From: Yamadazyma tenuis
Lineage: Eukaryota > Ascomycota > Pichiomycetes > Serinales > Debaryomycetaceae
Assembly (NCBI RefSeq): GCF_029203305.1
Contig: NC_089467.1
Span: 744,001-808,000, forward strand
Length of the DNA: 64,000 nt
Direction of reading: 5' to 3'
The translations under genes were made by a program, and so were the position numbers. This document shows positions 53,241 to 61,636 of this stretch, one piece after another. Below the pieces are notes generated by a model that had not been told where the DNA came from, searched no databases, and saw only the letters and a program-made list of their open reading frames with translations. The stretch's first letter is position 1. Each line of letters begins with the position of its first letter.

Positions 53241-54188
53241 TCATGTTATTACCGTCAACCAGCTTAACACCGCATACATCAATGCTACTGGGTATACCGC
53301 AAGTAACACTCGGCCGGGTAAAACCCCCGAGCATTTCAAACTCAACACTCCAGAGTAAATACTCCAACAACATAATACAAGCATCAATGCCAATCTCACA
53401 AGTTTCCAGGAGATTAATAGAGAGCACAACACTTCACCAATGGTGATGGGGAACATGGAATATCCCACAGCACTTATGGCAGACATAAACGAGATGTTCC
53501 CTCCAAGTAATTGAATATTTAAACCTATTATCACATAGAAGATCCACATGAAGCTGAACGACCCCGAAAACACCGAGTTTGTTTGCTTGGTGCTGCTGGA
53601 CATTCCCAACACCACCGAATAGACTAACGAAAAGATCAAGGGGCCCCAGAGATCCCAGTCCAAGTTGTTTAATTCTATATTTTCAAAGGTGTTGATATTC
53701 TCCAAGTCTTCTTCGTTACCAACAGAAATCCGTCTTTCTCTGATGATCAGCTCCGGGATGTTGACACCATTCCTCTGAGCAAAATCCACGAGTTTACTTT
53801 GTTGTCTCTTCGCCAACTTGGCTAATTGAATTGGCCAGATCACAATAGTCAACCGCTTCCAAATCTTCAACAAATCTCTGGATAATGTCGTCAAGACCGG
53901 CTCATCGAGTGTGTCACCTCCGGTATATTGGTGCTCTCTGACAGTGTTGTTGAATGCATTGGAGGTGGTGAATGGAGTGAAAGTAGAAGACAAATCTACC
54001 TTCATATTCCAAGGAATTGACGAGAACATTGTATCGGATGCATTTTGGGAGGGTCCAGACGCAGTCGCCTGGGGAGTTGATTTGGGGGATGCTTGTGGTT
54101 TACTTGTGACAGGAACTTCTTCATCGGGGATGATGAAGTCGTCGATATCGTTTTCCGAGTAACTTGGTTGGTTCCAGGAGCCAGACAT
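53241..54188 (-). CDS. YIP4: Yip4, Yip1-family Golgi membrane protein
   Basis: 315 residues. An acidic, Pro/Ser-rich N-terminus leads to TLDEPVLTTLSRDLLKIWKRL, which matches the same point of S. cerevisiae Yip4. NLDWDLWGPLIFSLVYSVVL is the YIPF6/Yip4 signature at the first helix, and four more hydrophobic segments follow. The protein is longer than Yip4 (235) because of an insert of about 60 residues (KLAKRQQSKL to TFENIELNN). Yip1-family proteins bind prenylated Rab GTPases and act in ER-Golgi traffic. The start at 54188 gives MSGSWNQPSYSE; an upstream in-frame methionine codon adds 21 residues. Convergent with the protease gene, with 61 bp between stops. Confidence 0.85.
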   Translation of the reverse strand: MSGSWNQPSYSENDIDDFIIPDEEVPVTSKPQASPKSTPQATASGPSQNASDTMFSSIPWNMKVDLSSTFTPFTTSNAFNNTVREHQYTGGDTLDEPVLTTLSRDLLKIWKRLTIVIWPIQLAKLAKRQQSKLVDFAQRNGVNIPELIIRERRISVGNEEDLENINTFENIELNNLDWDLWGPLIFSLVYSVVLGMSSSTKQTNSVFSGSFSFMWIFYVIIGLNIQLLGGNISFMSAISAVGYSMFPITIGEVLCSLLISWKLVRLALMLVLCCWSIYSGVLSLKCSGVLPGRVLLAVYPVALMYAVLSWLTVIT

Positions 54189-54493
54189 TTGAAGTTCAAA
54201 ATGTTTATTTGTCGCGAACTGGTTTAGATAAGTAGAAAAGGTGGTTAACAAACCGGGGAAATTCCAGAAATGGGAAAGCTCTGTTGGGCAGGGAGAGTAG
54301 AAAGTGTGAAGAGTGAGGCATGTACGTAGACCGGGAGATTGCTTTTATAAAAGTCTGCAATCTGTTCTATTTATTTAAAAATGTGAATTTCACGAAAAGT
54401 AGAAGGACTCTCAATCGAGGTCCATTTCATCAACCAACTCTTGAAATTTACAGATAATTCGAAGCGTGCAAATGACAAAGCAAACATATATTT

Positions 54494-55249
54494 CTAAACA
54501 ACGAAAGGTAATTCATCACCTTCATAGGAAAGAAACTTTCCCGTATCAGCAGCAGTAAGACCAGCCACAACCTTCAATGATTTCTCAACCGATTCTGAGG
54601 GAGAAATAAAGCCAGCAGAACCCCAAACAGCCTTTGGCTCCTCTGCCATATCAGTTTCAACCAACCCTGGGTGCAACATCACCGTTGCTGAGTTCCTGAC
54701 TAATTCATTTTCAGCCCCAGCATTTTGTTTAGCAATCTGGACCGCCAAATGGTTAACAGCAGCCTTGGAGGCACTATAAGCATTCCCCCCAGCAGGAAAA
54801 CCGATTTGGGCTGCAATGGTGGAAAGGAACACGATTTTCTTGGTACCGGTACCCTTGAAAAGGTAAGGATACAAAGCATTATAAGCCTTTGCAGAACCTC
54901 CCACATTGATAGTGAGGACTTCAGCGTAAGATTCAGCATTATATTGTTCAGCTGGAACTAAGAATTTGGGACCGGAAATCCCAGCGTTTTGGATAAACAC
55001 ATCAATACCGTTTGGAGCCAAATGTTCAAGTTGTTTGAAAGCAGCCTCAAACTTAGCGGAAGAGTCAGCCATGTCGAGGTAGATGATCTTCAAGTTGTCC
55101 CTGTTAAGGGCGGTCAAAGGACCAGCAGCCTTTTCACTTCTAACGGTTGCAATAACCAAGTTGGATTTGTCGGAAGTCAAGTGTTCGACATAGGCTAAAC
55201 CGATACCTCTGTTGGTACCGGTGATGAAGTAAGTAGTTTGAGAAGACAT
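54494..55249 (-). CDS. Short-chain dehydrogenase/reductase (classical SDR)
   Basis: 251 residues, the usual length of classical SDRs. The cofactor loop is ITGTNRGIG (9-17), NAG is at 88-90, and the catalytic residues are Ser143, Tyr158 and Lys162 (YSASK). PGLVETDMA follows at the usual place. Its type (C-factor or norsolorinic-acid-ketoreductase-like) includes many fungal carbonyl reductases of broad range; no substrate can be assigned. No targeting signal is seen. Codon use is biased to preferred codons (TTG, AAG, GCC), which suggests good expression. It lies upstream of YIP4 on the same strand, 305 bp away. Confidence 0.85.
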   Translation of the reverse strand: MSSQTTYFITGTNRGIGLAYVEHLTSDKSNLVIATVRSEKAAGPLTALNRDNLKIIYLDMADSSAKFEAAFKQLEHLAPNGIDVFIQNAGISGPKFLVPAEQYNAESYAEVLTINVGGSAKAYNALYPYLFKGTGTKKIVFLSTIAAQIGFPAGGNAYSASKAAVNHLAVQIAKQNAGAENELVRNSATVMLHPGLVETDMAEEPKAVWGSAGFISPSESVEKSLKVVAGLTAADTGKFLSYEGDELPFVV

Positions 55250-55595
55250 TGTGATAGATGTTATAATTGTTGTTGGGAATGAATTAGAATTGAAGGGGAT
55301 AATCTACGTGTTTTATAGCCATATCAACTTACTGCGTTTGTAAGCTCTGCAGCATATTGGCTGCAAATATGTGTTTGAAATGGGAGTTATCCGAGTAGCC
55401 GGGGTGCGCGGCTGGGAATATTTATAAGCGTGCAAAAGTGCGGGTTACACTGGGGTCAAACGCAGGTTAGATCTATTTTTTTGCAGGCTTCCCCACATGA
55501 TTAGTCAACTATCGGGCAAGTAGTAAGCACAGGGTTGGAACTTTGTATTACTACAAATATATAGGTCGTGGATATACCCAAGAATCCCCCGTTGC
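55250..55595. other. 346-bp region upstream of the SDR gene
   Basis: Promoter of the minus-strand SDR gene and 3' flank of the acetyltransferase gene. A 140-codon plus-strand frame from 55543 is antisense to the acetyltransferase. No repeat was recognised. Confidence 0.55.
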
Positions 55596-56312
55596 TTACG
55601 AGAGCCTTCCGTGGCTGGAGTCCCGAATTGCCGCTTCACGAGCATCGTCCAGTGCCATCACTTTGATGACTTTCCCAGGCACACCGGCTACCACCGTGTT
55701 GGCAGGCACATCGCGATTCACCACACATCCAGCAGCGATCACCGCCCCGTCACCAATCGTCACGCCCGGTAACACCACGATGTTGGCACCAAACCACACA
55801 TTGTTCCCCACGGTGATGGGCTTGGCATACTCGACTCCAGCCAATCTCTGGTGGGGGTCGGTGGGGTGGGTGGCAGTAGTAAAGCATACATTGGGGCCCA
55901 CCATCACGTTGTCACCGATGGTGATCAACGTGCAGTCCAAAAACGTGAGGTTAAAATTCCCATAAAAGCTCTTGCCAATGGTCACATTGCACCCATAATC
56001 CACGTAGAATGGAGGTTCAATGAACATATCGTCTTCGATCTTGCCGAAAATTTTCTTGAGGTACGCCAAGCGGGCGGCAGCGTGCTTGGAGATGTCGAAG
56101 TCGTGATCTTTCATGCGGATGTTACCATAGTCCAATGCCATTTCATGGCTCAAGTGACGGGCCATATGTAATTTGGGATCCCAGCAGTTATAAGGAACAG
56201 ACAGAATCATTTTTTCGTACTCACGGCCTTTGGGGAGGTTGTTGAGGTTGGCGTAAGCATGGGCTACAAGGTCCTGATCGATTTCGGAGGGCTGAGGTCC
56301 ACTGAAGGTCAT
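55596..56312 (-). CDS. Maltose/galactoside O-acetyltransferase-like enzyme
   Basis: 238 residues. A short N-terminal MAT domain (about 18-75: PKGREYEKMILSVPYNCWDP, LHMARHLSHEMALDYG) precedes a left-handed beta-helix of hexapeptide repeats (about 105-215: VTIGKSF, ITIGDNVMVGPNV, ITVGNNVWFGANIVVLPGVTIGDGAVIAAG). The catalytic histidine is expected in FTTATHPTDPHQR. It resembles bacterial LacA/Maa and S. cerevisiae YJL218W; such enzymes transfer acetyl from acetyl-CoA to sugar hydroxyls, and the fungal role is uncertain. The start at 56312 (MTFSGPQPSE) is preferred; in-frame extension to 56381 adds a basic stretch. Its ATG is only 101 bp from the MDS3 stop. Confidence 0.87.
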   Translation of the reverse strand: MTFSGPQPSEIDQDLVAHAYANLNNLPKGREYEKMILSVPYNCWDPKLHMARHLSHEMALDYGNIRMKDHDFDISKHAAARLAYLKKIFGKIEDDMFIEPPFYVDYGCNVTIGKSFYGNFNLTFLDCTLITIGDNVMVGPNVCFTTATHPTDPHQRLAGVEYAKPITVGNNVWFGANIVVLPGVTIGDGAVIAAGCVVNRDVPANTVVAGVPGKVIKVMALDDAREAAIRDSSHGRLS

Positions 56313-56413
56313 TTTGAAGGAAGTTTGGTGAGTGCGCTTGGCACTTCGCAAAGCGAGTATTTGCGCGCGAGACCCATACACAAGAGAAAAGGTACTGACT
56401 TCGTTATCATTAA

Positions 56414-59400
56414 CTACTTTTTAAGGCCAAAGAGTGAATGCTTCTTCTTGTCAGAGCCCACACTATGGATGCTGTTGACATCTGAACTGACAACTCGTTT
56501 GAATTCGGCAGACTCTTCGTTGGTGCGAGATTTGATGCGATCTCCGAGATGGTGCAAGATTCCATGGCGATGCTTCTTCGACGACGAAGACACTACGCTG
56601 GCAGAATCGAAATCACTAACGCCTTCATCGAACGTTTTGGACGGAGCTCTCGAGACAGTTTTCCGCCGATCGGTGTCTTTATCAGCCTTCTTTTCGGCCC
56701 TCAACATCTGAGAATGTCTGGTCTTCTCTTCTTTCTCTGCCCGATGTTTCAACTTCTCATCTTTTTTGATCAACTTGGTGATCCGCTTGTCAAGCTGTCG
56801 GTTGGTTTCGGCTCGGTTCAACTTAGGATCCGTTTTGATGGGCTTAAATGGTGTTAGCCCACCAAAGGCTCCGGGTCGAAGACTGGTGCTGGTACGGGCT
56901 CTTTCAAGTGGCAACGAAGCAAGATTGGATGTCGAACCGGTGGGTGTGTGAAGTCCCGATGTGAGGCCACTACCACCGCCGCCCTCACTGACGGGCCCCG
57001 AGGCTATTGCCGATTCGTTGTCGTTGACGGTAGGAACTCGGCTCAAGCTCACGCTGGTGGCTCTGCTGCCCATGGTGTTCAACGAAGAAGCAGATCCCAC
57101 TGGATGCAATCTCACTTGTTCACTGTCATAGCTGCTTGTTCTGGGAAGAGGAAGGCGTTGGATCATGGCAACTGATCCACTACGGCGATCTCTGGTTCTG
57201 AACGCCTCTTGTCTTTCCTCGTATCGGTCTTGGATCCGAGCCATTTGTTCTTCCACATCCTTTTCAAATGTGGTCAACAATTTCCCCATTTGTTTAACGT
57301 TATTGACTCTAAGCATCAACTTCAAATCGGCTACAAACGTTACCGTTTCAAAAATCAAGTCAATAATGTAGGGGCTTGGAACTGGTGATACTGGGGACAC
57401 TAGTTGTTCGAGAGTTAAAGTCAAATCAATTTCTTTCTGCATCTGTTCGTCAATTTCTACCTCTTTTGTAGTTGCAGTTTCCGGCTTCTTCTTGGTATCG
57501 ATATCTCCACGGTCAAACACAGATTTTGATCTGGGTCCGATGTTGGGAAGATCGTGCTGGATGTCCAAGAACCCGGTACCAAAGTCGGTGTCGCTAGCAT
57601 CACTGGTTGAGCTCAAATCCACTGAGGAATCTGTTTCTTTCTCCTTGTCTTTAGCTTCTACTCCTTCTTGCTCAGGGTAAGGAGCTGTGTCTGGCTCTGC
57701 TTCCATTTCTTTGTCATTCACTTCGTTGAAGTCAAATGTAGATGAGAGCTTGGATGATCTTCTGGAAGATTTAGAAGACTTTCTGGACGTCAGATCTCTC
57801 TTTGAATAAATACTTGTCGAGTGGATCTTCAATGTTTTCTTCAACAACACCATATCCAAGTATCCATCATCAACAGTATCCATGAACCCTTCATATTCAT
57901 CGAGAGGAAATTCAAAGTCTGGGTCATGCGAAGTTCCAGTTTCTTGGAGCAACTTGAAGTATTTCTCCTTCAAACTTCTGGATTGCTTCACAATCCAACT
58001 CTCTCTTCTTCCAATTATACCGTACAACACCTCACAGATCAAATCATACAACAAATTAACTTTATAGTGCTTGGTCAAGGCCAAGTTGTCCAACGTCGTG
58101 GGGGTCAAAAGCCATTTGTTTCCAATTTGTCCAGTGTATAAATATTCACAGAAGGCTTTTACTGAAGCAGTGGCAAAAGGGATATACAATTTCCTTGGAA
58201 TCAAAGAACTCTCCATTTGGAAGGTCCCATTTTCCAAATTTTCAAAGTTCAATAATACATTATCAAATGGATCAAAGCCCTTATCATTATCATTCTGTTC
58301 ATTGAGTGATGGGTCCACACTATTATCATCCGTACAATTCAGTTTCCTTTTGTTACTTGTGTCAGCATCTCCTTCACTAGAGACGGTTTCAGTTCCAGGT
58401 AACTGTCTGCTTTTAGGTTCATCAGGAGTAGGAGAACCACTGCTGCGAGAACTACCACTTGCACTGGCAGACATTGTAGTAAGCTTTAAGCCTGGGATAG
58501 GAGAACTGTTCAAGTCAGCATCAATAATCCCCATTCCAACAAAATTTCCATGTCCCTGCTGAGAAACAGAGGCTCTAGGAGAATTAAAAGGTGATCCTCT
58601 TGGAGACTTGGAGATGGGAATACTTCTTAAAGCTGTTAAGGTGTGAATCAATGAACCTCTGGGAGATGCCAAATCCGTCGAATTCTTTCTAGAGGAGCTT
58701 TTGAATGAAGAAGGATTTGAGGGTACGGATGGAATTGGTTCTGTTGGTAAAGGCAACTGAGGAGGAATATCCTGCAAATGCGAATTCATCAATGAGCCTC
58801 CACTTGAGAAAGAGCTCACCGAATCCTTGCGATTACCACCCGAAGCACCTGTTTGCATTGGTGTAGAGCCAGGAGGCAGGATCAATGGATCAATGATTTT
58901 CTCTTGAGGCAATCTTAATGATTGTTCGGAAGATCTGTCCAAAGACGACGTTGAAGCCGAATCTTGAAACGGTAATCTGAAGAGAGGAGCATCTTTTTGT
59001 GATTTCTTCAGATTTAATGGCATCGACAAATGGTATTTTTCGGATTTGGGATCTTCTGAATCATTGTATGCGGCGGTCAAGTTGGATTGGGATAATAAAG
59101 GGGTGCTGGCTATGGAATGGTTATTTTCGGATGAAAAAGATGAGGCGTTGGAAACAAAGGAAGACTTAAAACCCGGATCAGATTTGAGACTGTTACCCAC
59201 ACCTGAGCTTCCTTTAGTCAATAACCTCAGGTCCACAGAAGTCAATTTCTGGCTCTGGTCAAATTTTTCTACAGCTGAGACGTACCCTTTAGCCAACAAG
59301 TCGATGAAGTAGTTACCCCATCTTTGGATCAAAACCATCAACGAAACTGGAATCCTGTCTCCGCTAACAGAGATCAACTCAAAGTCGGCCACCAAGTCCC

Positions 59401-61207
59401 CATACCTATCCAAGAAGTTTCTGCCCAAAGTGATGGCAGCAGGAGGAAATACCGACCTAATAGTGGTAAAGTTTGTAGTTGGCGCCGCATAGTGAACATA
59501 TTCACTAAAACTAATGGCTCTTGGAGATTTAGTGGTTGAAACAGAGCCTCTAGAGCCTCTTGAGGCATACGAGGGTCTTCTGGAGTCAGTTGGTGGGGTT
59601 AAAGGCCTGTCAATAGACTTCAACAAACTGTCTCTACCCTCATCTCTCTCATTTTCTGTATCTGAGGATGAGGGATTGTTACTGGAGTCAGTGTCATCGG
59701 TTGTAGATTTGTTGATGTCATCAAAGAATACTCTGTTACCCTGAGCATCATGATAGTGACCCCCACCAGCCAACTCAGAACTGGCCAAGATATTGGTGAT
59801 AGGTAAGCTAACAGTGATCATACAACTGAAGTATCTGACGGAAGAAGTAGTCCTTGAAGTGACATAGTTTCCAATCAATACCACCTTATGATGACTTTGC
59901 CAGGCATAACCACCCCAGAATCTATGCGATCCATAGTCGTGATTACAAAAAATATTCAACCTGGACCATTTTCCGGTTGGTTTGTTGAAAATAAAGATCG
60001 AGATGTCATAGTCATTGGGAAGAAATCCGGTAATGATGAGGTTCTGACCAAAAAGACCCCCAGTAGGATACCGAAGATTATGGGGCACAACTTTTGTGGA
60101 CGGTTCTTCTTGCTGCTGAACCTTTCTGTGCACAGGCAATACCTTACCGTCTTTGATAGTCTTTCCTACTTTAAATGATAGCAACGGGTTTTTCAGTTTT
60201 GTGGAATCGTTAACAGGAGAGTATACCACGATTGATTCTCCGGACTTTTTGCGCAATTCGGATATCGTAGTGGGCTTGTCTTTGAGTTCTCCCTCATCGG
60301 GGTTGTCGTGGTGGCTGTTGGTATCACTAGGATTGGACTTTTTGGGGGGATGAAGATGGTCTGCGTTTTCATTATAATAGTGATTAAACTGATTGTTGAT
60401 GTTGACGATGATCGAATTGTAGTAGTCAACGTTCAAAGCTCCCGACTCTCGAACTCCCGAGAAGTCCCCGTGGGTATTGGAGAAATGCAACTCAATCTCG
60501 TGATCGAAAAACTTGCCATCAACGAGGTCAAACACAACGTTATCGTACAACAAGTTGGAGTTGATATCTTTACCACCAGCAATGAAAACCCCAAAGTGGT
60601 CGGGCTTACCCATGAACGATAGCGACGTCAAGGTGGTCATTTTGTGGCAGAACCGGGGAGTTGGCACGAATGGGTGGTTGCAAGTTTCTGGAGAATAGAG
60701 TAACTTCCAGGTATTTAGTTCCAAGTTGAATTCCCACAAGTCGTTACTAGGAACCAAGAGGTCGTGGGGGATGGAGTCCACCTGGGCCGATTCCTGGAGA
60801 TTATACTTGGGGTTGATGACCAACCCACCAAATAAGTAGAGATGGTTGTTATAGGCCAAGATCTCGTGGAAAAGCCGGGGGTTGGGCCGAGGACAACCGT
60901 CAGCAAGCACGACACGCGACCAGCACCTGTCGATCAAGCTGAGGTAGAAGAGCTCGCCCGATATGTATTTGAGCAAGTTCTTCAGTTTCTGGTTAATGAG
61001 CCTGGCATTGAAAATGGTGAGGATCTCGGGCACTGAGAGCGACGGGATGTCCAAGCCAATTGTGAGGCCACCAAACGTAAACACAAGCGAGTTGTAGAGA
61101 GTGGATGCCGATCCGGTTCGTACGTTCAAGTTAAGGCGGTCATCGCCCTCCATGGGGGGCAACTGGAGTGTATGACACGAACTGGATATCGGTAGGACCG
61201 TAGTCAT
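56414..61207 (-). CDS. MDS3: Mds3/Pmd1, Kelch-BTB signalling protein
   Basis: 1597 residues, within the range of the family (Mds3 1487, Pmd1 1753). The N-terminal 500 residues hold Kelch-type repeats (SLVFTFGGLTIGLD, HLYLFGGLVIN, GVFIAGGKDINSN, GLFGQNLIITGFLP). A BTB-like domain lies at about 1000-1070 (KLYIPFATASVKAFCEYLYTGQIGN). The middle and C-terminal parts are low-complexity, with many Ser-rich, SPRGS-type and charged coiled segments ending KKKHSLFGLKK. In S. cerevisiae Mds3 and Pmd1 restrain early meiotic genes; in C. albicans Mds3 acts in pH response and TOR-linked morphogenesis. The start is the ATG at 61207; an upstream GTG extension is ignored. Divergent from EIS1. Confidence 0.92.
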   Translation of the reverse strand: MTTVLPISSSCHTLQLPPMEGDDRLNLNVRTGSASTLYNSLVFTFGGLTIGLDIPSLSVPEILTIFNARLINQKLKNLLKYISGELFYLSLIDRCWSRVVLADGCPRPNPRLFHEILAYNNHLYLFGGLVINPKYNLQESAQVDSIPHDLLVPSNDLWEFNLELNTWKLLYSPETCNHPFVPTPRFCHKMTTLTSLSFMGKPDHFGVFIAGGKDINSNLLYDNVVFDLVDGKFFDHEIELHFSNTHGDFSGVRESGALNVDYYNSIIVNINNQFNHYYNENADHLHPPKKSNPSDTNSHHDNPDEGELKDKPTTISELRKKSGESIVVYSPVNDSTKLKNPLLSFKVGKTIKDGKVLPVHRKVQQQEEPSTKVVPHNLRYPTGGLFGQNLIITGFLPNDYDISIFIFNKPTGKWSRLNIFCNHDYGSHRFWGGYAWQSHHKVVLIGNYVTSRTTSSVRYFSCMITVSLPITNILASSELAGGGHYHDAQGNRVFFDDINKSTTDDTDSSNNPSSSDTENERDEGRDSLLKSIDRPLTPPTDSRRPSYASRGSRGSVSTTKSPRAISFSEYVHYAAPTTNFTTIRSVFPPAAITLGRNFLDRYGDLVADFELISVSGDRIPVSLMVLIQRWGNYFIDLLAKGYVSAVEKFDQSQKLTSVDLRLLTKGSSGVGNSLKSDPGFKSSFVSNASSFSSENNHSIASTPLLSQSNLTAAYNDSEDPKSEKYHLSMPLNLKKSQKDAPLFRLPFQDSASTSSLDRSSEQSLRLPQEKIIDPLILPPGSTPMQTGASGGNRKDSVSSFSSGGSLMNSHLQDIPPQLPLPTEPIPSVPSNPSSFKSSSRKNSTDLASPRGSLIHTLTALRSIPISKSPRGSPFNSPRASVSQQGHGNFVGMGIIDADLNSSPIPGLKLTTMSASASGSSRSSGSPTPDEPKSRQLPGTETVSSEGDADTSNKRKLNCTDDNSVDPSLNEQNDNDKGFDPFDNVLLNFENLENGTFQMESSLIPRKLYIPFATASVKAFCEYLYTGQIGNKWLLTPTTLDNLALTKHYKVNLLYDLICEVLYGIIGRRESWIVKQSRSLKEKYFKLLQETGTSHDPDFEFPLDEYEGFMDTVDDGYLDMVLLKKTLKIHSTSIYSKRDLTSRKSSKSSRRSSKLSSTFDFNEVNDKEMEAEPDTAPYPEQEGVEAKDKEKETDSSVDLSSTSDASDTDFGTGFLDIQHDLPNIGPRSKSVFDRGDIDTKKKPETATTKEVEIDEQMQKEIDLTLTLEQLVSPVSPVPSPYIIDLIFETVTFVADLKLMLRVNNVKQMGKLLTTFEKDVEEQMARIQDRYEERQEAFRTRDRRSGSVAMIQRLPLPRTSSYDSEQVRLHPVGSASSLNTMGSRATSVSLSRVPTVNDNESAIASGPVSEGGGGSGLTSGLHTPTGSTSNLASLPLERARTSTSLRPGAFGGLTPFKPIKTDPKLNRAETNRQLDKRITKLIKKDEKLKHRAEKEEKTRHSQMLRAEKKADKDTDRRKTVSRAPSKTFDEGVSDFDSASVVSSSSKKHRHGILHHLGDRIKSRTNEESAEFKRVVSSDVNSIHSVGSDKKKHSLFGLKK

Positions 61208-61636
61208 TTGCGGCACAGATGACAACACAAAACAGCAGGGGAGACGGGGGGACGCAAGGTGGAAGGTGCAGCTGGAAGGTTCAAGGGGGTGGCAGGCTGC
61301 ACGTCGAGGATACGGGGGACAATGGGGGTGGAATGGTGGGTGTGGTGAAACTATGGGTTAGATCCCTTGGTGAGTAGGGAAAAATTCTCACCCTCCGCAA
61401 ATGATCTTGAGGATGGTGGAGACGGTTGGGATGGTGCGCGGTGCGCGGTGCACGGTGCGCGGGAGGCGGGAGGAATACTACGGTGGTGGGAGCAGCGGTG
61501 GCAGCGCGCTATGTGTCTCGTGCAACGGTGCTGGCTGCGCGGTGGAATGGTTCGTCCTGCACACACCCAAGCACTTCCTTGCTCACCCCTTTATCATGAA
61601 ATTTCATTAGCGCTCATTAGTTTCAACAAAACCAAC
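61208..61636. promoter_or_regulatory. MDS3 / EIS1 divergent promoter
   Basis: 429 bp. It contains GC-rich G/T-biased stretches and four tandem 7-bp units (GGTGCGC, third unit GGTGCAC) at 61433-61460. No clear TATA box for EIS1 was found. Confidence 0.5.
61433..61460. repeat. 7-bp tandem repeat, four units
   Basis: GGTGCGC repeated four times, with one G-to-A change in the third unit. It lies within the MDS3/EIS1 divergent promoter. Confidence 0.85.

Noticed and set aside
50841..61560. Shared 13-mer TCCTGCACACACC at about 50841 and 61556
   Set aside because: Dozens of 13-nt matches are expected by chance within 64 kb, and the surroundings do not align.
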